From: Dasyornis broadbenti
Lineage: Eukaryota > Chordata > Aves > Passeriformes > Dasyornithidae
Length of the DNA: 64,000 bases
Assembly: GCA_013397935.1 (NCBI GenBank)
Contig: VZRN01000638.1
Location: 23,917-87,916, forward strand
Reading direction: 5' to 3'
The notes below the pieces were generated by a model. It saw only the letters and a list, made by a program, of their open reading frames with translations. It was not told the origin of the DNA and made no database searches. Of this stretch, positions 34,918 to 45,300 are shown in pieces. How positions within the stretch are numbered: position 1 is the stretch's first letter; every line of letters starts with the position of its first letter. The translations under genes and the position numbers were made by a program.

Positions 34918-36106
34918 TTATTAGGCTACCAGTCAGAGCTGCAGGGGTTTCAAATGAAGAATAATTGCCCAGGAAGGAACAGTGAAGAGGTAGAATCTGT
35001 AAGCAAGAAGCACAAGTCCCAAATCTCAGCAGAAACAGCTCTGGAAGACATTGTAAAATGCAGGACTGCATCTTGTTCAGAGAGTTTGTCACCTCACAGG
35101 ACACATTCCTGTGGCTGAGATCTAAAAACGCTGAACCTGGGTTCATAACCCATCAGACTTTCAGCTTCTCTTCATTCAAGGCGAGTGTGCTGATTCAAGC
35201 ACTCTTGTCCTCTAGGGAAATGTCATGTTCCCGAACAGCATAAAAATAAATGTATCCAATGGGAAGTGCCATCCTATCCCAGTTCAATATGCCTGATATC
35301 AAGAGAATTTCCTCTTTCTAAGGCTGTTTTAGTTTTCCCATGTAGAGTCCAGCAGGATGTGAGTGTCAACCTCCCCCCAGTGGGGTCCTTGCTGTGGACA
35401 TGCAGTTTCACTAACTTAATTCTTCTCTTCATGGCTTCCTACTTTAAAAAGTGTTGATAGGGTGAGTTTTCTTCTCAGAACACCTACGCCCATCTCCTGC
35501 ACACAATCAGCCTCCAGGTTCTGTGCTGTGATATGGGAAAGGCTGCCCAGGGCTTCGATGAGCAGCTGTGAGTGTGGGTGCTGATAGGAGGGCGTATCTC
35601 CAGTTCTGAGGCACGGTGCCACAACTCAGACTGTGCAGAGAGCACAAACACAATTCCTGCAGTCCTTGTCCCAGCCAAGACCCTCTTGGCTGTAAAAAGT
35701 ACCCTCTGTGTTGGTTTCTGCACCTAAGATCATTCTGCTGGGCTGAAACCATTTAGGACTTGGAACATACATGAGACACTAGCCTTGATGGGGAAGGGGG
35801 AATATCTCCTTGTTTTGATCTTCTAGGAAACAGTGTAAAACCTAATGGGTCCTGCTCACCCACGGTGTCCTCAGTAAGAGTGGGAACACTAAAAACCAGA
35901 GCCTAAGCAAGGGAGAGTGAGTTTTAGCAGCTGTTCATGTAGAACAGCCACTGGAAGGATACGAGGTAGCAGAGGAAGATTGAAATGCAGAGGTGATTTT
36001 TAGCAACTGAAAGATCCTTTGGGTACTACTGTCCTTTCTGATGTCTAGGTGGTCAAGGAGCTGGTGGTACAGCCTAGGAGAGACAATCTTAATCGTGTGA
36101 TGTGAA

Positions 36107-36690
36107 GATGATGAAGGGACTGCAGCATCCCCCTGCTGAGGAAAGGCTGAGGGAGCTGGGACTGTTCAGAGGAGATTCTGAGAGGAGACCTCATCCCTGT
36201 CTGTCCCAGTGTGCAGGCAGGGCTCGGAGCAGGGCCCAGGCTCTGCTCTGTGGTGCCCAGCAATGGCACAGGAGGGATGGGCAGGAATTGATGCCCAGGA
36301 AGTTCCCCCTGGACAAGAGGAAGAACTTTCCTGTGCAGTGACTGAGCACTGAACAGATTGTCCAGAGAGGCTGTGGAGTCTCCCTCACTGGGAGGGGATA
36401 TTTCACACCTGTCTGGGTACAATCCCATGTCCTGTGCTCTGGGATGACCCTGCTGGAGCAGGGAGGTGGGGCNGTTCCCCCTGGACAAGAGGAAGAACTT
36501 TCCTGTGCAGTGACCGAGCACTGAACAGATTTTCCAGAGAGGCTGTGGAGTCTCCTCACTGGCGATATCCCAGACCTGTCTGGACAATCCCATGTCCTGT
36601 GCTCTGGGATGACCCTGCGGGAGCAGGGAGGTGGGGCCAGAGGAGCCACTGTGATCCCTTCACACTCGACCCATCCTGGGATTCTGGGAT
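36107..36690 (+). repeat. CR1 LINE 3' region with a tandem duplication
   Basis: GAGGAAAGGCTGAGGGAGCT, GAGGAGACCTCATCCCTGTC and GGCCCAGGCTCTGCTCTGTG lead into two head-to-tail copies of the block starting GTTCCCCCTGGACAAGAGG, at 36302-36472 and 36474-36638. They are separated by a single N and differ at several positions. Confidence 0.8.
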
Positions 36691-36759
36691 TTGAGGATTC
36701 TGGGTTTCTGTGACCAGCACTGTGCAGTGGTACCACACCTCAGCCAGAGACTGCTGACC

Positions 36760-37065
36760 AACAGGAGAGCAGGAGAGGGACTTTGGACAACAGCATGGAG
36801 TAGCAGGAAGAGAGGGAATGGCTTCAAACTGCCAGAGGACAGGGTTAGATGTGATATTGGGAAGGAATTGTTCCCTGTGAGGGTGGGGAGGCCCTGGCAC
36901 AGGGTGCCCAGAGAAGCTGTGGCTGCCCCTGGATCCCTGGAAGTGTCCAAGGCCAGGCTGGACAAGGCTTGGAGCAACCTGGTATAGTGGAAGGTGTCCC
37001 TGGCCATGGCAGGGGGTGGGATGGGATGAGTTTTAATGTCCCTTGCCCCCCAAACCGTTCCGTGT
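36760..37065 (+). repeat. CR1 LINE 3' fragment, sense
   Basis: GAATGGCTTCAAACTGCCAG, GGAAGGAATTGTTCCCTGTG, GAGGCCCTGGCACAGGGTGC to CCCAAACCGTTCCGTG. Ends immediately before the CpG island. Confidence 0.92.
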
Positions 37066-37152
37066 CGCTGTGTGCCCCACGGCCAGGCTGCCCCGCCCTC
37101 AGATCCTGAGGGGCCCCCGCGCCCCGCCCGGCATCACCGCCCCTCACGGCGC

Positions 37153-37212
37153 GTGACATCACGCCCGAGTGACGTCACCACCCAATCCCCTACGCGGCCG
37201 CCGCTGACGTCA
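37153..37212. promoter_or_regulatory. Cluster of CRE sites (two perfect, one near match)
   Basis: TGACATCA at 37153, TGACGTCA at 37170 and TGACGTCA at 37205. The full palindrome is the binding site of CREB/ATF dimers. The two perfect copies start 35 bases apart with a CCAAT-type motif between them. Confidence 0.65.
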
Positions 37213-37328
37213 GGCCCCGGCCCCGGCGCGAGCGGCCCCGGCTGAGGGACGGGGCGGCGGCGGGAGCGCGGCGGGAGCGTGGGGGGAGCGCCGGGCCGGA
37301 CCGGGCGGCTGGGGGGCCTCGGGAGCTG

Positions 37329-37503
37329 NNNNNNNNNNNNNNNNNNNNNNNNNNNNNNNNNNNNNNNNNNNNNNNNNNNNNNNNNNNNNNNNNNNNNNNN
37401 NNNNNNNNNNNNNNNNNNNNNNNNNNNNNNNNNNNNNNNNNNNNNNNNNNNNNNNNNNNNNNNNNNNNNNNNNNNNNNNNNNNNNNNNNNNNNNNNNNNN
37501 NNN
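37329..37503. other. Assembly gap, 175 N
   Basis: Run of unknown bases in the middle of the GC-rich block, as commonly happens in CpG-island cores. Single Ns also occur at 36473, 37664 and 37851. Open frames spanning the gap are meaningless. Confidence 0.99.
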
Positions 37504-37759
37504 TGGTTCTGGGGGATTTGAAGGATTTGAGGGGCTGGGTTAGGGGGATGTGGGATCGCGGGGCCGCCCTGCTCCCGGCTCGGCCAAATGAATGAGGTGG
37601 GGGAGGGGCGGCTTTCCCTGGCACCGCGCGGTTTCCTCCTCTGGGAACTCTCCGGGGCCGGGGNCCTCACCGCAGACTCGCTGCGGGCCGGCGAGTGGAT
37701 TTTGTTCGTGCTCATCACCCGCGCCGGCCCCTGGCTTTATCTGTGCAGGCTGTGCAGGG

Positions 37760-38300
37760 TATAGAACCAGGGAATCAGGGAATGGCTTGGGTTGGAAGGG
37801 ACCTTAAAGATCATCCAGGTCCCCCCTCTGCCGTGGGCAGGGACACCTTCNGGTCTTGGACACTTCCAGGGATCCAGGGGCAGCCACAGCTTCTCTGGGA
37901 ATGTTGTGCCTCACAACCAAGAATTCCTTCCCAATATCCCATCTAAACGTACTTCATTTTTTTTCCATTTAAATCCACTACCCTCGTCCTGTCCCTCCAT
38001 CCCTTATCCCCAGTCCCTCTCCAGCTCTCCTGGAGCCCCTTTAGGCCCTGGCAGGGGCTCTGAGCTCTCCCTGGATCCTTCTCTTCTCCAGGTGAACACC
38101 CCCAGCTCTCCCAGCCTGGCTCCAGAGGAGAGGGGCTCCACCCTTGGAGCATCTCCGGGGCCTCCTCTGAACTCACTCCAGCAGCTCCATGTCCTTCTGA
38201 TGTTGGATGTGAGATCTGGAGACTGCTCTGCAGGTGGGGTCTCACCTGAGCAGGGCCGAGGGGCAGAACCCTCCCTCCCCTGCTGCCCACTCTGCCCAGG
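37760..38300 (-). repeat. CR1 LINE 3' fragment, antisense, about 540 bp
   Basis: GGAATGGCTTGGGTTGGAAG, then GGACACCTTC, a single N, CTTGGACACTTCCAGGGATC, CCAGCTCTCCTGGAGCCCCT, CTCTTCTCCAGGTGAACACC and GCAGGTGGGGTCTCACCTGA. About 35 bases that sister copies have are missing at the N (37851). The 268-residue open frame here is CR1 read-through. Confidence 0.92.
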
Positions 38301-39850
38301 TTACATTGGATGTTCTGGACCAACCTTCCTTACCCACTCCAGGAGCATCACGCCGTTCAGCAGCTGTGTAATCTCCCTTCTTTTTTGTTTATTTTTGGTG
38401 GCTGAGGTCAGGTTTCCAGCAGATCTCCTGTGGCTTGGGCTGACGTCTCCTCTTGGCCGGCCCCGCTGGGGCTCGGCGTCATTCCTGGGCGTGCGTCACC
38501 CCTGGGACAGGAGCTGTGTGTGTGTGTCAAGGTTATTTCAGCCGAGCTTGGCCAACAGCTCCCTGCCAGAGAGAACAGCTCCAGCCTGGACACCCTGACA
38601 CGTCCCCCTGCCAGGGGACTCCAGCAGGGACGCAGCGTCCCAGCTTGGGGGCTCTCGGGACCAGAGGAATTGCCAGCAGGGAATGTGTGATGGATTTGGG
38701 CTGTCCAGCTCTCCAGCCAGCAGTCGTGGGGATTCAGCTGAGAGTACCCCTTAGTTGTTGCAGTTTGAGTGCTCCCAAGTGCAGGGATCCGATGGAGTTT
38801 CCTCTTGGCAGCACTTGGGCACCAGGGAGGGAGGCTTTCCCATGGGCAGAGTGGCTGGTGCTTTGTCTTCTGGATGCCCAAGGAAGGTGCTGTCTTTCTC
38901 CTCGAGCTCTTGATAAAGTTGGAAAAACTAGAGGAGCTTCCCAATGCATAAACAGATCTCCAGGTCTGAAGCAGAAACTGTGGTGTTTGGAGCCAAGTCG
39001 GAGTTGAGAAGTTGGAGCACAGTGCGTTGGTCCACACCAACCATGTTCCCGAGGATGTGGCTGGGAATCTGCAAGGTCCGGTGCCCTGCAGAGTTCCTTA
39101 ATTTTCTTGGAAAGAAGAAAGTTCTGGATTCTTTGGTTCAGCTCTGTGGAGGAGCATCCTGTGACATCCCAGCCCCTAGAAATCCTCTGGGAGCTCTGGG
39201 GTTTGGTTTTGACCTCTCCTTCATCCCTCTCTCCCATTTTCTTTGGAGCTTGCAGTGGGACTTTCCAGACCAAGCCCATGACTTTCTTATCTTTCTTATC
39301 ACCACGACATTCTATTAATAACTAATTTACAAGAGCTGCTGGTTTCCATAAACATTTTTGACTTTTTTGTGAGCAACAGGTGCTGCTGCTTATGTAACGC
39401 CTTGGAAACCTCACAGAGGATCAGCAGCTGGCAGTTCACTCACTAAATGTCGTTTTATGAATGTTTCTTTTTCTTTTTTTCCTTTATTCCCTCTTTTCCC
39501 TCTCCCCATGCTTTAATCTTCTTACAAACCCCAGAAATTTCCTGCTATCGCAGGCAGATTATTGCTGTACATTGGAACACGTGTTTGCTTTCTACTAATC
39601 CTTTGCACTGCTGCTAATTAATTTAAACCATGTCCTTCAGCCTTGACCCGAGGCTGGCTGGTTCCAGGACTTGGAGGAGCTCCTTGTGCACCTTCAGAGC
39701 CCTTTCCCTGCCTATTCCAAACTTCCAGGCATTTCAAAATCGAGCAGGAGGGAACAGAGTGATATCCCTGGCTGTTGCTGCTCTCACAAGCACGGGGTTT
39801 TTTTTTCCTTTTTTTTTTTCCTAAGGTGTGGGACAACTCCTACTCTCTGC
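38301..39850. other. Unique sequence between CR1 and the candidate TDH promoter
   Basis: No recognised repeat beyond a TGTGTGTGTGTG run near 38516 and T-rich runs near 39466-39482. Several open frames overlap at 38400-39320, but none resembles a known family. Confidence 0.6.
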
Positions 39851-39859
39851 CAGGTTTTG

Positions 39860-39937
39860 ATTGGCTTTCCAAAGAGGCAGTGTCCTATAAATTGCCTTCT
39901 CCGCTCTGCTTCTGCCTTATCACCAGCTGAGGGACAG
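39860..39937 (+). promoter_or_regulatory. TDH: Candidate TATA/CCAAT promoter and noncoding first exon of TDH
   Basis: ATTGG (inverted CCAAT) at 39860-39864 and TATAAAT at 39886-39892 are spaced as in a focused promoter, predicting a start near 39915-39920. About 20 bases on is a strong donor, GGACAG|GTAAGT, at 39937/39938. TDH coding exon 1 has its own acceptor only 18 bases before the ATG, so at least one upstream noncoding exon must exist, and this site is well placed for it. Inferred from motifs; the CpG island at 37.1-37.7 kb is the alternative. Confidence 0.45.
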
Positions 39938-40160
39938 GTAAGTACGGGAGAGGGAAAATTCCGGCAGCAATTCCATTGCCTAATCCTTGAAATTAGTATT
40001 GGTTATTAATTTCAGTTAGTGGGGTGGGGGAAATAACTTTGATGTTTCAGCATACAACTTCCTCATTTTACTGACACTTTCTAATATCAGTTGGACTTGA
40101 TAAATAAAATCAGGAACTATTCAAAAAGTGATATGGGAGGAGGGTTTGAAAATATATCGA

Positions 40161-40236
40161 GGAATCACAGAATGGTTTGGGTTGGAAGGAGCCTTAAAGC
40201 TCATCCTGTTTCATGGGCAGGGACACCCTCTACTGT
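40161..40236 (-). repeat. CR1 tail fragment, antisense
   Basis: GGAATCACAGAATGGTTTGG, GAGCCTTAAAGCTCATCCTG and ATGGGCAGGGACACCCTC, with a short internal deletion. Confidence 0.85.
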
Positions 40237-40587
40237 AAATTATATCTAGATATTATATAGATAATCTTTTTCTCTTCAGTTCCCAACAGAAGAGAAGTGT
40301 TCCTCTTTGAGAAAATAAAAAGAGAAGCCTATTAAAAAATTTGTTATTTTATGTCAGTGAAATTAATTTCTTTTTGTGTATTCAGAGCTGTTAGTAACGT
40401 CCGGAAGTTGTTTAAGATGGGAAACTTGGAGCTAACAGAGTGGGCTTTCCTGTCTGAGTTGCTTTGCAAGTCAATCACTGCGTTGGGGCTGACTTCAGCT
40501 ATTTGGGGAAGTGTTTTTAAGGCATAATATTAATTTCTTTATAAAGCTATGCATTTATGGCAGCTTTAGTAGCCAGTCACACCTGTT

Positions 40588-40604
40588 CCCCCCCCCCACC
40601 CCCC
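40588..40604. repeat. C-rich homopolymer
   Basis: Ten Cs, one A, then six Cs. Low-complexity and prone to sequencing error. Confidence 0.8.
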
Positions 40605-42148
40605 TTGTATTCAAAATAGAAATAAATGTCACTGGTTGGGCTTTTGCAGCAGCTCTGCTCCCTGGGTGTTTCAGTGTCTGGTATAAAATGCATTTACTGT
40701 TCTGAGTCAGCCTGTGAGCTTAAGCCTTTGTGGTTTCACTCCAGGTGCATTTGGAAAAACCAGTCCAGTCACTGGGAAACCAATTTTAGTCACAGCCAGG
40801 TTTTGTTTGTACTTTGCAGAGCCCCAAATGCCTTTTCAGGTACTTGGAGTGGAAATTTTTTGTGACACAGACAAGTGAGTCTCTCTCAGTGCTGGAACAT
40901 TTTCTTTTTCCATGCTGAAATAGGAAGGGATTATCATGAGAGTTGGTACCTGGGTCTGTGTCCACATGGATTTTGAATATTTCTAAGGATGGACACTCCC
41001 ATCACCTTGCTGGGCATCTCAGACTAAGTATTTTTGATCAGTTTTAAATGTATTTTTTAATAATGCACTTTTTATGGGGCTGTCTTATTAGACAATAGAC
41101 AGTTTAAAATCTGTATTTAAATAGCAAAACTCCCTCAAGTACCAGAAAATCCTCAGCCAGGTGAGCTGAGAAGTGAAAGGAACACCCACATGAATCGCTT
41201 GTTTGCTTTTCTCTGCAATTGGAGGAGCTGGAATTCATCTGCAACAATGAACTGCTGCAATTTCTCGTGGAGAGCTTCCTTCTACCTGACTCTCCTTTTT
41301 AGAATATATGCCCCAAGAAAGAAGTTGACAGGGTAACCTCATCAGGCTGGTTTGAAATGTACTTTCATCTGGGAATTTACGTATTCTAGATCTTTGGGAA
41401 AGAGTTAAAAGTTGTTCAGAGGGGACAAGGAAGAATTTAAGTGATTGTGATTGCCTTGAGAATTACATTTGAGAGAAGTAAATTAAATTTAAAGTTGCAC
41501 CCCGGAAATGACCAGTTGTGGCTGCAGGTTTGATTTATTTGGGGAACTTTCCATTTCCTTCCCCAATGTGAAAGAAAGAAACCAAACCTGAATGCAGCAC
41601 AGAGTCACGTATTATTGTGTGAAATAATCAGGACATTTTGCTGAGTCCTGGCTAAACCCTGCCACTCCTCTGCTTTCTGGGTACCGTCCATCCTGAGTGT
41701 TAAGTTGGAGTAAATCTCCCTTTTTTTAAAGAGATTTCCTGCTGCCTCTGTTGGCTCAGCTGCTCTTGCTGATGCAATCCTGAGGAGTTTTGCTTATTCA
41801 CAGCAGCCTGCAAAACTTTCACTCCAAATGTGGCATCACAGCAGCTTTGTTTTATTCTGTATTTGTGCTTAGAATCACAGTTTTGAGTGGTTTTTTAAAA
41901 GAGGTTTAAACTCGAGCTTTACCGTGTTCTCCCTGTCCATTTTCCTGGACTCTGGATATGTTCATGAGCTCTCCCCAGGGAATACATTACCCCTACTCAC
42001 GTTACATCCCAGGCTGCTTTCAGCTCTCACTTGACACAATCCCCCCCGCCCTTGGGTGGCATCAAATTCCTCTGGATCCCTGCAGTTTGAAAGCCATTTA
42101 ATGGGGTTGAGTCACTCGTGACTCATCTTTTTCTCTCTCTCCTTGCAG

Positions 42149-42350
42149 CGCATCTGAAGGGGGAAGATGCCAATCGTCAGGAACCTGGGCAGAGCTGCCA
42201 GCCAGCTGCTCCAGAGCTCTGGATGTGGCTGTGGAGTTTCCATTGTTCCCGTCCGGTGCATCGGGGTCTCCCCACGCCAGGTGGCCTCCGACGCCAGCTT
42301 CCACTCGGTGACTTTCTCCGAGTCGGATCATCCCCGTGTGCTCATCACAG
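42149..42350 (+). CDS. TDH: TDH coding exon 1 (18 bases of leader plus CDS)
   Basis: Acceptor TCCTTGCAG|CGCATC at 42148/42149, ATG at 42167 with A at -3, donor ATCACAG|GTCAGC. Encodes the presumed mitochondrial presequence and the first strand of the Rossmann fold (PRVLITG). The in-frame TGA at 42155 excludes an upstream start in this exon. Confidence 0.94.
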
Positions 42351-45300
42351 GTCAGCATTCCTGGCACAGCTGCATTCCTGCTTCTTAGCTGAGCCCCCCC
42401 ACTGCTCTTCTCCCTCTCCAAAGAGCACAAAATACCCCAAAATATCCTGGAATTGGGATGATCAGGTGGTAAGATCGGAGTCCTGTGTGAACTTTCCTAC
42501 TGTTTTCATTCCAGAACTCTTCTGAAACCAGTTCCTTGAGAAAAAACGTGTAGAACCTTTCTGACTCTCTGGGAAAATCATGCTAATTCCTGATGTGATA
42601 CAGATAACAGTGAAATTCTGTATCTTGACCCCCTTTTTCCTCTGATTTTTGTCTCTTAGGTGGTCTTGGACAGCTCGGGGTGGGACTTGCAAAGCTGCTG
42701 AGGTAAGTCACCATTCCCTGGCTTGCTGGTAGTGCGAAATTCCAGCTTTAGCCTTCATTTCTGGAAAGCTGTTTATAAAAGAATCCTAGATTTCAAATGC
42801 TATTTTTGCCTCTTAGCTTTGTAAATAAGTTTAATGGTTGGACTTGATGATCTTAAAGGCCTTTTCCTTAATGATTCTTAATGATTCTATAATTAAATTT
42901 TCACCATCATTTTATTTGTCCCTCCTGTGCTTGCTGTGGGTTCCTGACGTACTTCCATCAGTCACAATTCCCAAAATAGCATAATTTTGTCTGAGGGACT
43001 GTCTGCTGAGTTGTTTGCTTCCAGTTAAATGGGAGTATTCAGAGTCTGAACCTTCAGAGTTTTCCTTCTTTTTCCTTCTCCTCTTCCCCCACCTCAAGCA
43101 CAGTTACCCTGTTTTTTCCATGATTTCTTTTCAAGAAGTGTGAAACACTCCAAGAGCTCTCCCTGATCCATGTCTTTGTCCATATCCAGCTCAGCTCCAG
43201 GGTGTCATTTGCACGCAGTCTTTGCTGGAAGACTAAGATTTGGACTAAGACCAGAAGTGAGCAGACTCAATGCACTCAATTCTGCCTTGCAGTTTGAATG
43301 TTTTCTGCCATTTTCAGGGTATATTTTAAAATTATCTAAATAATTGGAGGCTGGAATGTGCTCCAATGTCCCCAGACTTGCTCTCCCCAACAGCCTTGTG
43401 TTGATTAACACAAGGTCACAATTTCTCTCTTTTATTTGCGTTGTTGATATGAAAGTAGCTGCAGTTACAACAAGCCCAGTGGCTTTTTGTTGTCTGAATA
43501 AATTATCCCTGGGTAAAATTTTTGGTAAGAAAAGGGTAGCAAAGTCTCTTTTCTCCACATATTTTCACTTTCTAAAAAATTTCTCTATCCTTATACAGTC
43601 CTTGACTGCTACTAGAGGTATTTTATCATTTTTAAAGATGCTATGTTGACATTTAAAGGATTGTTGGGGTTTTGTTTTCTGTTTAGTGCAATAACTGTTT
43701 TTATTGTGGAAATTACTGTTCCTCTGCTATCGCTCCTGCAAAACAAAATAGCAACGTAGCAACTGATGGATTATCTCAAAAAGCTGTGGACTCACTGTTC
43801 CATGTGGGTATTTTTACACAGGAAACGCTTTGGAAAGAACAATGTGATCTTGTCTGACATTAGAAAGCCTGCAGATAATGTTTTTTATAGTGGTAAGTGA
43901 CTGGGGAAGCACATGGAAAAAAAAAAAAAGCTTGGCTTTACCTCTGAAGTTCATAAACTAATTATCAAAGTGATAAGTGGATTACACTGACAAGCTGCTG
44001 CACAAACCTTCTGCATCATGCCTTCCTGCTTTGAAATCTTGCCAAGATGATGGCTTCTTCTATTATTCCCTTTTCCTAAATATTTCTCTTTGGTTTTTTT
44101 CACTCCTGCTTTGCGTTGTTGCTGACCAAAATAACAACTTGCTGCACATTGTGCTACTGCTGTAAAAAGAGGTGCTTTTATTCTTTTGGAGGAAGTTGGA
44201 AGTGAAACTTGTGCTGTTTTTCCCTTCTCAGGGAATTTTTATTGTAAGGTGGATATAGAGTAAGATTTTAGATTCTTCGATTTTCGCTGGAAACTTGCTG
44301 AAATTTTTCTTCAACATTGCTGTTCAGTGATGTATTTAGGTGGTAGAAACAGCAGCCTGAGCTTCATGCAGAACCTTCCTTACATCCATCCTTGACAGCC
44401 AATTTCCCACTGCTTCCATCCCCTCCAGGACCTTTTATCTTCGCGGATATCTTGGACTACAAGAACCTGCGGGAGATCGTGGTGAACAACCGGATCACGT
44501 GGCTGTTCCACTACAGCGCCCTGCTCAGCGCCGTGGGAGAGGCCAACGTGCCCTTGGCCAGAGCTGTAAATATCACTGGTATGTGGTGGGTTTGAGTGCA
44601 GAAAGATGTGCCAGGGGAGGTTTAGGGTGGATATTGGGAAAAGGTCCTTCCCCCAGAGGCTGTCAGGCTCTGGAACAACTCCCCAGGGAAGGGGCACAGC
44701 CCCGAGGCTGCCAGAGCTCCAGGAGTGTTTGGACAACGCTCTCAGAGATGCACAGGGTGGGATTGTTGGGGTGTCTGTGCAGGGACAGGGGTTGGATCAA
44801 TGATCCTGATGGGTTCCTTTAAGCTCAGGATATTCTATAATTCCTACAATGGCTTGAGAAAGCAGAAATATTCTGATAAATCCTGTTGGTTTGGTTTTTT
44901 TCAGGTTTACACAATGTTCTGGATATTGCAGCTGAGCATAATTTGAGGCTCTTTGTTCCAAGCACTATTGGAGCCTTTGGACCCACCTCCCCTCGAGATC
45001 CAACTCCTGATCTCTGCATCCAGAGACCAAGGACAATCTATGGAGTCTCCAAGGTCCATGCTGAACTCATGGGAGAAGTGAGAACTTTTTATTTTATTCA
45101 TTTCCTAAAAGTTCTGGGAGTACTTCACTGGCACAGGTTGTCCAGAGAAGCTGTGGCTGTCCCTGGATCCCTGGAAGTGTCCAAGGCCAGGTTGGACAGG
45201 GCTTGGAGCAACCTGGGATAGGGGAAGTTTACCATGCCCATGGCAGGGGTTTGGAACTGGATGATCTTCAAGGTCCCTTCCAACCCAAACTATTCCATGA

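Larger units (their letters stand above)
20331..37069. other. CR1-rich spacer between MTMR9 and the CpG island, no supported gene
   Basis: About 16.7 kb. Its longest open frames (for example minus-strand frames at 23194-23844 and 25478-26179) run through CR1 copies. Non-repeat parts include A-rich runs near 23972-24002 and 31711-31750, a poly-T pair at 27003-27060, and AT-rich unique stretches near 26400-26600 and 33340-33860. I see no exon with family resemblance and no RNA gene. Confidence 0.75.
37070..37745. promoter_or_regulatory. CpG-island-like promoter block with CRE sites and an assembly gap
   Basis: The parts on both sides of the gap are GC-rich with dense CpG. Before the gap are two perfect TGACGTCA palindromes (37170-37177 and 37205-37212), a near match TGACATCA (37153-37160), and CCCAAT at 37181-37186. 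After it is GC-box-like GGGAGGGGCGG. This is the composition of a broad promoter. It could serve TDH as a distal first exon or an unannotated noncoding transcript. Direction and transcription start are unknown because the core is missing. Confidence 0.55.
39938..42148 (+). other. TDH: Probable TDH 5' intron
   Basis: AT-rich unique sequence with one short antisense CR1 tail and a C-rich homopolymer near 40588-40604. GGTTATTAATTTC near 40001 loosely resembles an HNF1 site; this is suggestive only. Confidence 0.45.

Noticed and set aside
37134..37718. Open frames running through the N gap
   Set aside because: Unknown bases create artificial open frames.
37792..38598. 268-residue plus-strand open frame, the longest in the window
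   Set aside because: The first two thirds are the antisense CR1 at 37760-38300 and the frame crosses a single-N join.
20331..42148. SLC35G5-like gene between MTMR9 and TDH, as in human
   Set aside because: No multi-membrane frame of the right length exists here. The human gene is a mammal-lineage retrocopy and is not expected in a bird.
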